Origin: Chloroflexota bacterium | GTDB lineage: Bacteria; Chloroflexota; Dehalococcoidia; UBA2979 | Assembly: GCA_947479915.1 (NCBI GenBank) | Contig: CANKAU010000002.1 | Coordinates: 1-64,000, forward strand | Direction: 5' to 3' | Length of the DNA: 64,000 bases | In this document: positions 32,501 through 40,608 of the stretch, one piece after another | Numbering within the stretch: the stretch's first letter is position 1 | Layout: each line of letters opens with the position of its first letter | Position numbers and translations under genes: made by a program | The notes under the pieces: model-generated | Databases searched by the model: none | What the model saw: the letters and a program-made list of their open reading frames with translations, nothing else | Told to the model about the DNA's origin: nothing

Positions 32501-33823
32501 GGGGTCACGAGCGCGGCGGACCTCGCCGCGCGCACGGGCCTCGACGTCACGGACGTCGAGCATGGACTGACGATGACGGAGGCGCAGGGCTTCGTGCTGC
32601 GCGGGCATTACACGCCGGGCGTGGAGGGCGAGGAATGGTGTGATCGCCGCCTGCTCGCGCGCATCCATCGCTACACACTCGACCGGTTGCGGCGCGAGAT
32701 CGACCCGGTGTCGCGACAGGACTACATGCGCTTCCTGCTGCGCTGGCAGCGCCTCTCGCCGAAGCATCGTGCCGAGGGCCGCGGCGGGCTGCGCGAGGTG
32801 CTCGCGCGCCTCGAAGGGTTCGAGGCGCCCGCGTCGGCGTGGGAGTCCGACCTGCTGCGCGCGCGCATGGCGGAGTACCACGCCTCGTGGCTGGATGAAC
32901 TGTGCCTCGCCGGCGAGGCCGCGTGGGCCCGTCTGACACCTCGACGCGCGCCGACCGAGGAAGGCGCGACCGGGATCACGGCCGGCACGGCGGCGACGCG
33001 CGCCACACCCGTGACCGTCGCGCTGCGCGCCGACCTCGGCCCGCTGCTCGCCGCGACGCGCGCCTACCTCCCGACGCCGGGCACGCCCGACACCGGCGCA
33101 GCGGCGGAGATCCTCGAACTGCTGCAGGCACGCGGAGCGCTCTTCTTCGACGAGATCGTGAGCGGCACGCGACGGCTCGCGACCGACGTGGAACAGGGGC
33201 TGCGCGAGCTGATCGGCGGCGGCTGGGTCGCCTCGGACGGCTTCCAGGGACTGCGCGAGATCGCGGGCGGTCGTCGAGGCGGCCGGAGCGTGCCTCGACG
33301 GGCCGGGCGCTACGCCCGCGGCGGTTTCTTCGCGGGCGGCGCCTTCGGTGCGGGCGGGCCACCCGGCCGCTGGTCCGTGCTGCGCGTGCCGATCATCGAG
33401 CGCGGCACAGAGGAGGACCTCGCGGAGTCGATCGCCGGTGTGCTGCTGCGACGCTACGGCGTGCTGTTCCGCGACCTCGTCGCGCGAGAGAGCATCGCGA
33501 TGCCGTGGCGTGCGATTGCTCAGGCGCTCCGTCGCTTCGAGGCGCGCGGCATGGTGCGCGGCGGGCGCTTCGTGCAGGGCGTCGCAGGCGAACAGTACGC
33601 ACTGCCGGAGGCGGTCACCGCGCTGCGCGAGACGCGCCGCGATCCGCTGGACGGCGAGCGCATCGTGGTGAGCGCCGTGGATCCGGTGAACCTCACCGGC
33701 CAGTTCCTGCCCGGCGCGCGAATCCCCGCCCAGCGGGGGAGCACGATCGAGTTCGTGGACGGACTGCCCGCCGAGGTCTTCCCCGCCGCCCGCCGCGAGC
33801 GGACACCTGCCTCGTCGATCTAG
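29513..33823 (+). CDS. lhr: Lhr family ATP-dependent DNA helicase
   Basis: A 1436-residue superfamily-2 helicase, the largest gene here. Walker A is 'LLAAPTGSGKTLAAFL' (near residue 55), motif II 'VDEIHALARDRRGSHLA', motif III 'LSATQRP', motif IV 'TLIFVNTRTHSEKIAHELAERL' and motif VI 'QRIGRSGHALG'. A winged helix and the Lhr-core region follow, then a long C-terminal half ('DEAD/H-associated' and Lhr-CTD type) as in full-length mycobacterial Lhr (about 1500 residues). Lhr unwinds RNA:DNA hybrids in DNA repair. The track ORF begins far upstream; ATG 29513 fits the family start and has a -10 box 7 nt upstream. Confidence 0.95.
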   Translation: MAENSGSVEAGAYPGAFHPAVRTWFERRFGAPTDAQAAGWPHIAAHEDTLLAAPTGSGKTLAAFLVGIDSLIRQAEAGMGHPGTSIVYVSPLKALSNDIQRNLQQPLEEIRAVAEELGFDLPPITVGLRTGDTPASERQALVRRPPHILVTTPESLYLMVTAERARATLTGVRTVIVDEIHALARDRRGSHLALTLARLDHVVTGAGMSRPARVGLSATQRPMTEIARFLVGTANGAERPCEVVDLGHQRDLELHVEVPPSDLEAVMPKEQWADVYNRLAALVMEHRTTLIFVNTRTHSEKIAHELAERLGEDAVSAHHGSLSRERRQRVEERLKSGDLRALVATASLELGIDIGAIDLVCQVGSPRSIATFLQRIGRSGHALGLRPHGRLFPTTRDELIECAALVRGVRAGHLDRVVQPIAPLDVLAQQIVAEVACEDWREDTLYDLVRGAAPFAALSRETFDEVVEMQATGVGDGAGRSPALLHRDRVHGIVRPRRAARLTAITNGGTIPELGDYRVVTEPEGIFVGTLNEDFAMESRGGDIFTLGTTSWRIARVEPSTVRVTDAHGAPPTIPFWLGEAPGRTRELSEEVGLLRRDIAAGLGDRPALDARLMAECALPLAGAQQMADYIRATRDGLGVVPSDTDVVFERFFDESGGMQLVVHAPFGMRVNRAWGLALRKRFCVAFDFELQAAANDDAILLSTGMAHAWPLEEAFDWVTSRNAEESVRQSVFYVPLFPTRWRWNITRALALSRQRGGKRVPPFIQRMRADDLMAAVFPEQIGCQENLDGPLTLPDHPLMRQTMEDCLREAMDVDGLVDVLAGVDAARIHYHARDTVEPSPMAHEIVTGKPYTYLDNAPIEERRTRAVSLRRTLPADARDLAALDPEAIARVADEAWPEARNAEEVHDALLGFVAIAEPFVRDWRDHLHALAAEDRAASFVLDGTRYWFPVEHLDAVRLLYTNAAAEAHVPAAALLPVEHREAARILLLRGHAECLGVTSAADLAARTGLDVTDVEHGLTMTEAQGFVLRGHYTPGVEGEEWCDRRLLARIHRYTLDRLRREIDPVSRQDYMRFLLRWQRLSPKHRAEGRGGLREVLARLEGFEAPASAWESDLLRARMAEYHASWLDELCLAGEAAWARLTPRRAPTEEGATGITAGTAATRATPVTVALRADLGPLLAATRAYLPTPGTPDTGAAAEILELLQARGALFFDEIVSGTRRLATDVEQGLRELIGGGWVASDGFQGLREIAGGRRGGRSVPRRAGRYARGGFFAGGAFGAGGPPGRWSVLRVPIIERGTEEDLAESIAGVLLRRYGVLFRDLVARESIAMPWRAIAQALRRFEARGMVRGGRFVQGVAGEQYALPEAVTALRETRRDPLDGERIVVSAVDPVNLTGQFLPGARIPAQRGSTIEFVDGLPAEVFPAARRERTPASSI

Positions 33824-33827
33824 CGCG

Positions 33828-34592
33828 CTAGATCATCGGCCACGGCACGCAGCGGTAGTCCTCGTACATCTCGGGGAGCACGGGATCCTCGAGGATCGCC
33901 GCGCAGCGCCGGAGCAGCGCTGCGATCTCGCGCGAGGCAATCCGGATGCGGAACGCCTCGGTGGTGTCGTCTTCAGCCTCGATCAGCGCGCAGACGCGGC
34001 GGATGTCGTCCAGCCATGCGTGGGGGATGCCGGTGCCCGCGTAGTCCCACACGACCGTGCGTAGCTTCCGCTGAGCGTGGAAGCACAGCCCATGGTCGAT
34101 CCCCCACACGTGCCCGGTCGGGTCGAGGATCAGGTGGCCGCCCTTGCGGTCGGCGTTGTTGGCGATCAGGTCGAACAGCGCGAACCGCACGAACTGCTCG
34201 TCCAGGGCGTCTCGATCGCGCAGCTCGAAGTAATGCTCGTTCGGGTCGTGGTCGATGAACAGCTGCATCGACCCCACGCCGTGCGGGCCGAGGCGCTCCA
34301 CCGTGGGCGGCACGAGATCCCAGCCCAGCAGCCGCGACAGTTCGAACGCCGCGATCTCGCGCTCGTACAGCCCGTCGGGGAAGTCGTGCAGCGGCTGCTC
34401 GCCTCGACGCGGCTTGTACACGCCCGTGCCCGCGCCGAGGACGGGGTGATCGAGGTCAGTGAGGAAGACGTAGTTCGAGGAGTTGTAGACGAGCTGCAGG
34501 TCGCCGAGCGTCGCCTCGCGCATTGCCTCCTCGACGCGCGGATCGTGGGGATCCCATGTCGGGAACGGGGCGTCGTCCTCGTCGGTCGTCAT
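33828..34592 (-). CDS. SCO1664 family protein (PI3/4-kinase-like fold)
   Basis: A 254-residue protein matching the actinobacterial SCO1664 family: 'LQLVYNSSNYVFLTDL', a Lys in 'GTGVYKPRRGEQPLHDFPDGLYEREIAAFELSRLLGWDLVPPTVERLGPHGVGSMQLFID', the catalytic-like 'FDLIANNADRKGGHLIL' (DxxxNxD-like), and 'GIDHGLCFH'. The kinase-like residues appear intact, so it may be a phosphotransferase. Function is unknown; in actinobacteria it commonly lies near mycothiol or DUF3090 genes, none of which are here. TACAAT lies 6 nt before the ATG, so it appears leaderless. Confidence 0.87.
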   Translation of the reverse strand: MTTDEDDAPFPTWDPHDPRVEEAMREATLGDLQLVYNSSNYVFLTDLDHPVLGAGTGVYKPRRGEQPLHDFPDGLYEREIAAFELSRLLGWDLVPPTVERLGPHGVGSMQLFIDHDPNEHYFELRDRDALDEQFVRFALFDLIANNADRKGGHLILDPTGHVWGIDHGLCFHAQRKLRTVVWDYAGTGIPHAWLDDIRRVCALIEAEDDTTEAFRIRIASREIAALLRRCAAILEDPVLPEMYEDYRCVPWPMI

Positions 34593-34598
34593 GAATCG

Positions 34599-34604
34599 AT
34601 TGTA
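34599..34604 (-). promoter_or_regulatory. -10 hexamer TACAAT, leaderless start
   Basis: On the minus strand TACAAT is followed by 6 nt (cgattc) and the ATG at 34592, with no ribosome binding site. Confidence 0.55.
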
Positions 34605-34651
34605 GGCGTCGCGGCGAGCCGTCGAGGTCGCGCCGGAACGTCGCCCGCGCT

Positions 34652-35497
34652 CTAGCCCGTCACGACCTCGCGGGTGCGGTCGCCGAGGCCAACGCGCATC
34701 GCCTCGGCGTGCATCATCATCGTCGCCATCGCGGGGAGCGCCGCGTCCAGCGTCTGCCGTGCCGCCTCGATCGCGGCCTCAGACAGTCCGGCGGCGCGGA
34801 GCGCGTCCGGGTTCGCCCGCACGGGCTGCGCGAGGAAGCGCGCACCGGAGCGCGCGTAGAAGTAGAGCGCGCGGCCGCGACGTCGGAAGTCGGGGTACGC
34901 GCCCAGGTGCTGCAGCTCCTCCCACGCGACCTGCAGGTACCCCGGCCAGGCGGCGACGGCGCGATAGAGGTCGGGCGGCGCGTCCGCGCCGAGCGCCCCG
35001 GCCACCTCGGGCAGCGGCGGCGCCTCTGGCGACGCGAGGCGCACCGGCAGCGCGAGGTGACCGCGCTCCCGGTCGGTCAGGTCGCGGGGGTCGGGGCGGC
35101 CCTGCCCACCGACCTCGACATGGTCGAACGCCTCCGCGAGCGCGGCGAGCACGAGCAGCAACTGCGGCTGGGTGTAGTGGAAGAGGTCGATCGTGCTGCC
35201 GAGGTCCTCGACGTCCCGAAGCGAGAGGCCGGCGTCGAGGATCGTGGCACGCGACAGCTCCGGCTCGTACACGGCCTCGACCGCGTCGAGCGCCATGTCG
35301 GCCATGTAGCGCGCGCTGCCGAGGAAGCCGGCCGTCGCGACGGACGCCGCGATCTGCGGCCACACGAAGGGCAGGTAGCCTTCGACCTCCGCGAGGCGCG
35401 CGAGCGGCGCAGGGGTGAACGGGAGCCGCAGCGCGGCGCGCATCTCGCCGAGGACGCCGCTCGCTGCTCCCGCGGGTGCGCCGGGCTGGTGAGTCAT
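34652..35497 (-). CDS. DehI-like halocarboxylic acid dehalogenase family protein
   Basis: A 281-residue helical protein related to group I 2-haloacid dehalogenase (DehI): 'LRLPFTPAPLARLAEVEGYLPFVWPQIAASVATAGFLGSARYMADMALDAVEAVYEP', 'IDLFHYTQPQLLLVLAALAEAF', then the second repeat 'DLYRAVAAWPGYLQVAWEELQHLGAYPDFRRRGRALYFYARSGARFLA'. Classical DehI hydrolyses 2-chloroacids, but many homologues have no proven activity. Its ATG overlaps the upstream phosphatase stop (ATGA), so it is the last gene of a three-gene overlapping operon. Confidence 0.82.
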   Translation of the reverse strand: MTHQPGAPAGAASGVLGEMRAALRLPFTPAPLARLAEVEGYLPFVWPQIAASVATAGFLGSARYMADMALDAVEAVYEPELSRATILDAGLSLRDVEDLGSTIDLFHYTQPQLLLVLAALAEAFDHVEVGGQGRPDPRDLTDRERGHLALPVRLASPEAPPLPEVAGALGADAPPDLYRAVAAWPGYLQVAWEELQHLGAYPDFRRRGRALYFYARSGARFLAQPVRANPDALRAAGLSEAAIEAARQTLDAALPAMATMMMHAEAMRVGLGDRTREVVTG

Positions 35498-36474
35498 CGG
35501 CCCAGTCGGAGCACGCTCCGGACGCTGCGCCTCGCGCGATCGAGGGCGGCGACCAGCGGCCCCGGTGGACGGGTGCGCTCGCGGATCAGCGCGCACGCGT
35601 CGGCGGTGCCGATGAGCACGGGCTGTCGCCAGTCGCGCAGCGTCGGCTCGCGCGGCGGGTCGCCGTCCTCCGACGGTGTACGGCGCCGCTCGGAGCGTGG
35701 GGAGCGCGCGGGCGCCTCGAACCGCTCGAAGCGCCGCCAGCCGCCCTCTCGCCGCACCCAGACCTCGCGACCCGCAGCCTGCACCAGCAGCGCACCGGCC
35801 GCGACGTCCCAGATGCGCGGCCCCCAGAACACGGCCGAGGTGAACACGCCCGCCGCCACCAGTGCCGCCTCGATCGCGATCGAGCCGGTGACGCGGTGCT
35901 CCCATTCCTTCGTGCCGCCGGACGAGCCACCGGGCGCGGCCGCCAGCGCGCGCTTCACCACGGTCTCGCGCGCGGGCACCTCGACACCGTCGAGGTGCAG
36001 CGTCCCGGCCGCGTGCGCGTGGTAGACGCCGGGTCCGAGGAGGTGTGTGGAGGCGCACCAGATCGCCGCAGCGACCGGGACGCCGCGATGCAGCACGCCC
36101 ACCGAGACAGCGAACAGCGGGAAGCCGTTGACGAAGTTCGCGGTGCCGTCGATCGGGTCGATGACCCATGCGACCTCGGCGGCAGTGTCCGGGTGGGTGT
36201 CGACCTCCTCGCCGATCACAGCGTGCGAGGGGAACCGGTCAGCCACGCGCTCACGGACGAGTGCCTCGACGGCGCGGTCGACCTCGGAGACGGGGTCGTT
36301 CGTGCTCTCCTTGCCCTGAGCATCGGGCTTGTACTCCACGGTGAGCCGGCCATGCAGCGCCTCGCGCGCCGTCTCGCCGGCCTCGCGGGCAAGCGCGATC
36401 GCGAGCGCCTCGATCGCGGCGAGCTCGTCGGCGTCGAGGTGGCCCGCGGCGTCGGGAGTGGCGTCAGAGGTCAT
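35494..36474 (-). CDS. Inositol monophosphatase family protein
   Basis: A 326-residue phosphatase of the IMPase/FBPase fold. Metal-site residues are visible in 'STNDPVSEVDRAVEALV', 'VIGEEVD', 'WVIDPIDGTANFVNGFPLFAVSVGV' and 'WGPRIWDVAAGALLVQAAGREVWV'. It dephosphorylates sugar or inositol phosphates or nucleotide 3'-phosphates. It carries about 50 extra C-terminal residues rich in Arg/Pro. The ATG overlaps the upstream NIPSNAP-like gene stop, and its own stop overlaps the DehI-like start. Confidence 0.9.
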   Translation of the reverse strand: MTSDATPDAAGHLDADELAAIEALAIALAREAGETAREALHGRLTVEYKPDAQGKESTNDPVSEVDRAVEALVRERVADRFPSHAVIGEEVDTHPDTAAEVAWVIDPIDGTANFVNGFPLFAVSVGVLHRGVPVAAAIWCASTHLLGPGVYHAHAAGTLHLDGVEVPARETVVKRALAAAPGGSSGGTKEWEHRVTGSIAIEAALVAAGVFTSAVFWGPRIWDVAAGALLVQAAGREVWVRREGGWRRFERFEAPARSPRSERRRTPSEDGDPPREPTLRDWRQPVLIGTADACALIRERTRPPGPLVAALDRARRSVRSVLRLGR

Positions 36475-37214
36475 GACGCCTTCGCGCCCCAGTCAGTGCC
36501 GATGATCAGCAGCCGGCCGCGCTGCGCCTCGACGAGGTTCGCGCGGGCGGTGTACGCCTCCGCGACGTGCAGGGGCGCGTGCGCGGACTGCGGGCGGGCG
36601 AAGCGGTACCACTCCTGCAGCGAGGAGAACGCGAACCACGTCGTCACCTCGTCCGAGGAGCCCATGAGGTCGTTGCCGAGCCCGATCGCGCGGCCACCCT
36701 GCTCCTCGAGCCACGGCCACACGATCTCCGCGGTCAGTCGGCGGAACTCGGCCTTCTTCCCCGCCGCGATGCTGAGGGTGCGCTCCGAGATCACCGATCC
36801 CGCGCCGAACGTGGGCGGCAGCTCCGCCAGCTGCTGGCCCGCGCGACGGGAGAACGCACGAGGACGGGACAGCGAGTCGTCGAGCTCGATCAGCCGCGCC
36901 GCCGACGACTGCACGAGGCGATCGCGATCCACGTACTTCGCACGCAGATCCTTCGTCTCCTCAAGCATCGCGGGGTCGGTGTAATACGCACCGGTGCCCT
37001 GCCGTGTGGCGGTCCAGTGCTCCAGGCTCTCGTACACGTGATGCGTGACGACGACGTCATCCGGGCCGCCGAAGCCCCACGTGCCGTAGGCGATCATCGG
37101 CACACCGAAGTGCAGGAACGCGGGCCACATGCCCTCGCGGCTCTGCTCCTCGAAGGCGGCCCGATCGGAGGGAGCGACGCGCGACTCCCGTTGCACCATG
37201 ATCATGCGCGACAC
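36471..37214 (-). CDS. Two-domain NIPSNAP-like (dimeric alpha/beta-barrel) protein
   Basis: A 247-residue protein that looks like two ABM/NIPSNAP-type ferredoxin-fold halves: 'MIMVQRESRVAPSDRAAFEEQSREGMWPAFLHFGVPMIAYGTWGFGGPDDVVVTHHVYESLEHWTATRQG' and 'SVISERTLSIAAGKKAEFRRLTAEIVWPWLEEQGGRAIGLGNDLMGSSDEVTTWFAFSSLQEWYRFARPQ'. The assignment rests on the pattern of strand-helix-strand with a late aromatic residue. It heads the overlapping operon with the inositol phosphatase and DehI-like genes. GGAGG lies 8 nt before the ATG. Confidence 0.75.
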   Translation of the reverse strand: MSRMIMVQRESRVAPSDRAAFEEQSREGMWPAFLHFGVPMIAYGTWGFGGPDDVVVTHHVYESLEHWTATRQGTGAYYTDPAMLEETKDLRAKYVDRDRLVQSSAARLIELDDSLSRPRAFSRRAGQQLAELPPTFGAGSVISERTLSIAAGKKAEFRRLTAEIVWPWLEEQGGRAIGLGNDLMGSSDEVTTWFAFSSLQEWYRFARPQSAHAPLHVAEAYTARANLVEAQRGRLLIIGTDWGAKAS

Positions 37215-37301
37215 CTCCGAGGATTCACGGGTCTGCGATCCAGCATATCGCCGCGTCAGTCGCCCCGCGCTAGGCTGCGATCACCACGCGAGGGAGCACC
37301 C

Positions 37302-37511
37302 ATGAGCCGGCTACCGACGCCCGATCCCGGCTGGGAGACCTCGACCGAGGGCGACCTAGACGACGACCTGACCGAGGAGGCCGGGTCCGACCTCGACGAC
37401 TGGGCGCACGAGGATCGCTCTTGGTGGTCGGGTGCCGGGGTGCGTGTGGTCGCAGCGCTGCTGCTGTTCGCGATCCTCGGCGCGGCCGTGGCGCAGGTGG
37501 TCCTGCGCTAG
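37302..37511 (+). CDS. Small acidic single-pass membrane protein
   Basis: A 69-residue protein with an acidic N-terminal half ('EGDLDDDLTEEAGSDLDDWAHEDRSWW') and one C-terminal helix 'GVRVVAALLLFAILGAAVAQVVL'. GAGGGAG lies about 6 nt before ATG 37302 and TAGGCT is at 37272, so expression is plausible. No family was recognised. It converges on the small Cys-rich gene at 37528. Confidence 0.65.
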   Translation: MSRLPTPDPGWETSTEGDLDDDLTEEAGSDLDDWAHEDRSWWSGAGVRVVAALLLFAILGAAVAQVVLR

Positions 37512-37527
37512 ACGCGGCTGGACGCCG

Positions 37528-37710
37528 CTAGGCGCCGGGTGCCGGCGCGAGGCAGGTCTTGTGGCCGCACTGGCACGCGGTGGAGCCGGTCGAGCAGCCG
37601 CAGGACGCGCTGCACTCGCCAATACCGAGGAGACCGAGGCGCTTCAGCAGCCCCAGCACCATGCCCGCCGCAATCGCGACGAACGCCAGACGACGCAGTG
37701 ACTTGCCCAT
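37528..37710 (-). CDS. Small Cys-rich membrane-anchored protein
   Basis: A 60-residue protein: basic start 'MGKSLRRL', one hydrophobic helix 'AFVAIAAGMVLGLLKRLGLLGIG', then a Cys-dense tail 'ECSASCGCSTGSTACQCGHKTC' with six cysteines and one His. The tail could bind a metal such as copper or zinc or an iron-sulfur centre; this is inference. AAGGGGG lies 5 nt before the ATG. It is 48 nt downstream of the ABC exporter stop on the same strand. No family was recognised. Confidence 0.65.
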   Translation of the reverse strand: MGKSLRRLAFVAIAAGMVLGLLKRLGLLGIGECSASCGCSTGSTACQCGHKTCLAPAPGA

Positions 37711-37758
37711 GCTGCCCCCTTCGCGCGCCGAGGTGGTGGCCTCGACGATCTGATTGTG

Positions 37759-39576
37759 TCAGCGGACCGCCACCCCTGTCATCCCGCGAGCCTCGTCACT
37801 GAACTGCTCCCCGTACAACGCCGCGTAGAGTCCGTCGCGCGCGAGGAGTTCGGCGTGCCGTCCGCGCTCCACGATCTCGCCGCGGTCGAAGACGAGGATC
37901 TGGTCCGCCGCCATCACCGTGGACAGCCGGTGCGCGATGACAATCGTGGTGCGCCCTCGTGCGAGCACCGCCGTCGCCTCGCGGATCTCCCGTTCGAGGC
38001 GCGAGTCCAGCGAGGACGTCGCCTCGTCGAGGATCAGCACGGGCGGATCCTTGAGGATGGCGCGCGCGATCGCCACGCGCTGCTTCTCGCCGCCGGACAG
38101 GCGGTAGCCGCGCTCCCCGACCGTGGTCTCCAGCCCGTCCGGGAGCCGCTCGATCAGCCCGGCGAGGCCGGCTGCCACCGCCGCCGCGTGCACCTCGGCG
38201 TCCGTGCCGTCGAGGCGCCCGTAACGGATGTTGTCGGCGAGCGATGAGTGGAACAGGTGCGTCTCCTGCATCACTGTCCCGATCGTCGCGCTGATGGAGT
38301 CCAGCGTGAGGTCGCGCAGGTCGTGGCCGTCGAGGCGGACGATGCCGCGCTGCGGGTCGTAGTAGCGCTGCATCAGGTAGGTGACGGTCGTCTTGCCCGC
38401 GCCCGAGGGGCCGACGAGTGCCACCATCTGCCCTGCCTCGATGTGGAACGAGACGTCGTCGATCGCCTCGATCGGGTGGGTCGCGTGCGACTGGTACGAG
38501 AACGACACGTGGTCGAACTCCACCTCGCCGCGCGACTGCGTGAGGCGCACCGCGTTCGGACGCTCCTCCACCTCCACCGGCATGTCGAGGTACTCGAAGA
38601 TGCGTTCGAACACGGCGAGCGATGAGAGCAGCGTGGTGTTGATGCGGGCGATCCCGGCGAACGGCCCGAAGACACGCTGCGAGAGCAGCGCGAACGAGAC
38701 GACCGTGCCCACGCTCAGCGTGCCGCCCAGCACCGCACGCCCACCGAACCAGTAGACCAGCCCCGGCAGCAGCGCGCCGAACAGCGTGGTCGCCATGTTG
38801 AACCAGCGACCCGTCATCAGGCGCTTGATCGACAGGTCGCGCAGCGCGTCGTTCGAGGCGCCGAAGCGGCCCGCTTCGTGCTCCTGCCGCCCGAACGTCT
38901 TCACGAGCATCGAGCCGGAGACGGACAGCGTCTCCTCCAGGTGCGCGGACATGCGCGCGGTCTCCTCGTGCCAGGCGCGGCGCAGATCGCGGAGCCGCGT
39001 GCCCACGCGCATCGTCGGGTACACCCACAGCGGCAGCACGACGAGCGTGGCGAGGGCGAGCCGCCAGTCGAGGCGGAACATGAACACGAACGCGACGATG
39101 AGCGTGAGGGCGTTGGTGAGGAAGTCGGTGAACGTGCCGCTCAGTGCGTCCTGCACGCCGTTCACGTCCGTGGATATCCTCGACAGGATCTCGCCGGTGC
39201 GCGTGGAGCTGTAGAAGCGCAGCGACAATCGCTGCAGGTGATCGTGCAGGTCGGAGCGCAGGCGGTGCATGACGCCCTGCGCGATGAGCTGGTTCACCCA
39301 CGACTCACCGACGCCGAGCAGCGCGGATCCGAGCACCATCGCGACGTACAGCACGATCAGGCCGTCGAGCGCGCCCAGCGTCGTGCCGGAGGACATCCCG
39401 TCCACCATCGAACCAAGCACCAGCACCGCGCGCAGGTCGAGGACGACGCCGAGCGACAGCACCCCGACGAGGACGAGCATCCACATCGCGTATGGGCGGA
39501 ACAACCCGGCGACGCGGCGGCCCAGCACGCGTTTCGGCACGCTCAACTTCGTGGAGGCCATGCGCCGAGCCATCAT
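37759..39576 (-). CDS. ABC transporter, fused permease and ATPase (MsbA/exporter type)
   Basis: A 605-residue half-transporter. The N-terminal ~320 residues form a six-helix ABC_membrane domain ('RSDLHDHLQRLSLRFYSSTRTGEILSRISTDVNGVQDALSGTFTDFLTNALTLIVAFVFMF'). The ATPase has Walker A 'VALVGPSGAGKTTVTYL', signature 'YRLSGGEKQRVAIARAIL', Walker B 'PPVLILDEATSSLD' and the H-loop 'TIVIAHRLSTV'. It probably homodimerises and exports lipids, peptides or drugs. The substrate is not predictable. The ATG is preceded by GGAG; ATG at codon 6 is a possible alternative. Confidence 0.94.
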   Translation of the reverse strand: MMARRMASTKLSVPKRVLGRRVAGLFRPYAMWMLVLVGVLSLGVVLDLRAVLVLGSMVDGMSSGTTLGALDGLIVLYVAMVLGSALLGVGESWVNQLIAQGVMHRLRSDLHDHLQRLSLRFYSSTRTGEILSRISTDVNGVQDALSGTFTDFLTNALTLIVAFVFMFRLDWRLALATLVVLPLWVYPTMRVGTRLRDLRRAWHEETARMSAHLEETLSVSGSMLVKTFGRQEHEAGRFGASNDALRDLSIKRLMTGRWFNMATTLFGALLPGLVYWFGGRAVLGGTLSVGTVVSFALLSQRVFGPFAGIARINTTLLSSLAVFERIFEYLDMPVEVEERPNAVRLTQSRGEVEFDHVSFSYQSHATHPIEAIDDVSFHIEAGQMVALVGPSGAGKTTVTYLMQRYYDPQRGIVRLDGHDLRDLTLDSISATIGTVMQETHLFHSSLADNIRYGRLDGTDAEVHAAAVAAGLAGLIERLPDGLETTVGERGYRLSGGEKQRVAIARAILKDPPVLILDEATSSLDSRLEREIREATAVLARGRTTIVIAHRLSTVMAADQILVFDRGEIVERGRHAELLARDGLYAALYGEQFSDEARGMTGVAVR

Positions 39577-39690
39577 CTGCGGAGACTCCCGTCTGCGGCT
39601 CGATCATAGTCCCGCCCCGTCCGGTAGGCGGCGCGCGGGTGATCGAGGATGATGGGCCGCGAACACGCGACCCGGAAGGAACGAACCCAC

Positions 39691-40599
39691 ATGACCAGCG
39701 AGCGCCCCACCGTCGGATTCATCGGCCTCGGCATCATGGGACTGCCGATGACCGCCAACCTGCTGAAGGCGGGCTTCCCAGTGGTGGCGTGGAACCGCTC
39801 CTCCGGGCGCATCGACGAGGCGGTCGCGCTGGGCGCGGTGGCCGGTGCCACCCCCGCGGACGTCGCGGCGCGCGCGGATGTGACGATCGTCTGTGTCACC
39901 GCTTCGGCGGACGTGGAGGCGGTGGTCCTCGGCGAGCACGGGGCAATCGAGGGCGTGCGCTCCGGCTCGGTGCTCATCGACATGTCATCGATCTCGCCCG
40001 ACGTCACGCGCGATATCGCCGCGCAGCTGAAGGCGAAGGGCGTCGAGATGATCGACGCGCCGGTCTCCGGCGGGCAGTGGGGCGCGATCAACGGGACGCT
40101 GTCGATCATGGCCGGCGGCGATGCCGCGGTGCTCGAGCGTGTCCGTCCCGTGTTGGAGGCAATGGGCCAGAAGATCACGCACTGCGGCCCGGTCGGCGCA
40201 GGACAGACCGTGAAGCTCTGCAACCAGATCGTCGTCTGCGTGAACGCGCTGGCGATGTCCGAGGGGCTGGTGTTCTGCCAGAAGAGCGGCGTCGACCCCG
40301 CAGTGATGCTGGAGGCGATCGGCGGCGGCGCGGCCGGGTCGTGGCAGCTCAACACGCTCGGCCCGAAGATCGTCGCCCGCGACTTCGCGCCGGGGTTCAA
40401 GGTGTCCCTGCAGCAGAAGGACCTGCGCATCGCGCTCGAGGCCGCCGAGACGATCGGTGTGCCGCTTGCCGGTGTCTCGCTGGTGCACCAGCTCTACTCC
40501 GTCGTCGAGCAGCGCGAGGGCGGCGACCTGGGCACGCAGGCCCTCGTGCGCGCGCTCGAGATCCTGACCGGTGTCGAGGTCGGCGTACCCGAGGCGTAG
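39691..40599 (+). CDS. NAD(P)-dependent beta-hydroxyacid dehydrogenase (tartronate-semialdehyde-reductase-like)
   Basis: A 302-residue HIBADH-family enzyme. The NAD loop is 'VGFIGLGIMGLPMTANLLKAGFPVVAWNRSSGR', the substrate loop 'MIDAPVSGGQWGAINGTLSIMAGG', and the catalytic Lys is in 'GPVGAGQTVKLCNQIVVCVNALAMSEG'. It reduces or oxidises a 3-hydroxyacid. The exact substrate (tartronate semialdehyde, 3-hydroxyisobutyrate or succinic semialdehyde) cannot be fixed. GGAAGGAAC precedes ATG 39691. It is divergent from the ABC exporter and convergent with the HD-GYP-like gene, 9 nt apart. Confidence 0.92.
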   Translation: MTSERPTVGFIGLGIMGLPMTANLLKAGFPVVAWNRSSGRIDEAVALGAVAGATPADVAARADVTIVCVTASADVEAVVLGEHGAIEGVRSGSVLIDMSSISPDVTRDIAAQLKAKGVEMIDAPVSGGQWGAINGTLSIMAGGDAAVLERVRPVLEAMGQKITHCGPVGAGQTVKLCNQIVVCVNALAMSEGLVFCQKSGVDPAVMLEAIGGGAAGSWQLNTLGPKIVARDFAPGFKVSLQQKDLRIALEAAETIGVPLAGVSLVHQLYSVVEQREGGDLGTQALVRALEILTGVEVGVPEA

Positions 40600-40608
40600 C
40601 CCGCGACG

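Noticed and set aside
37528-39576. RiPP/bacteriocin cluster formed by the Cys-rich peptide and the ABC exporter
   Set aside because: There is no leader-cleaving peptidase domain on the exporter, no modification enzyme and no GG leader motif. The peptide has its own N-terminal membrane helix.
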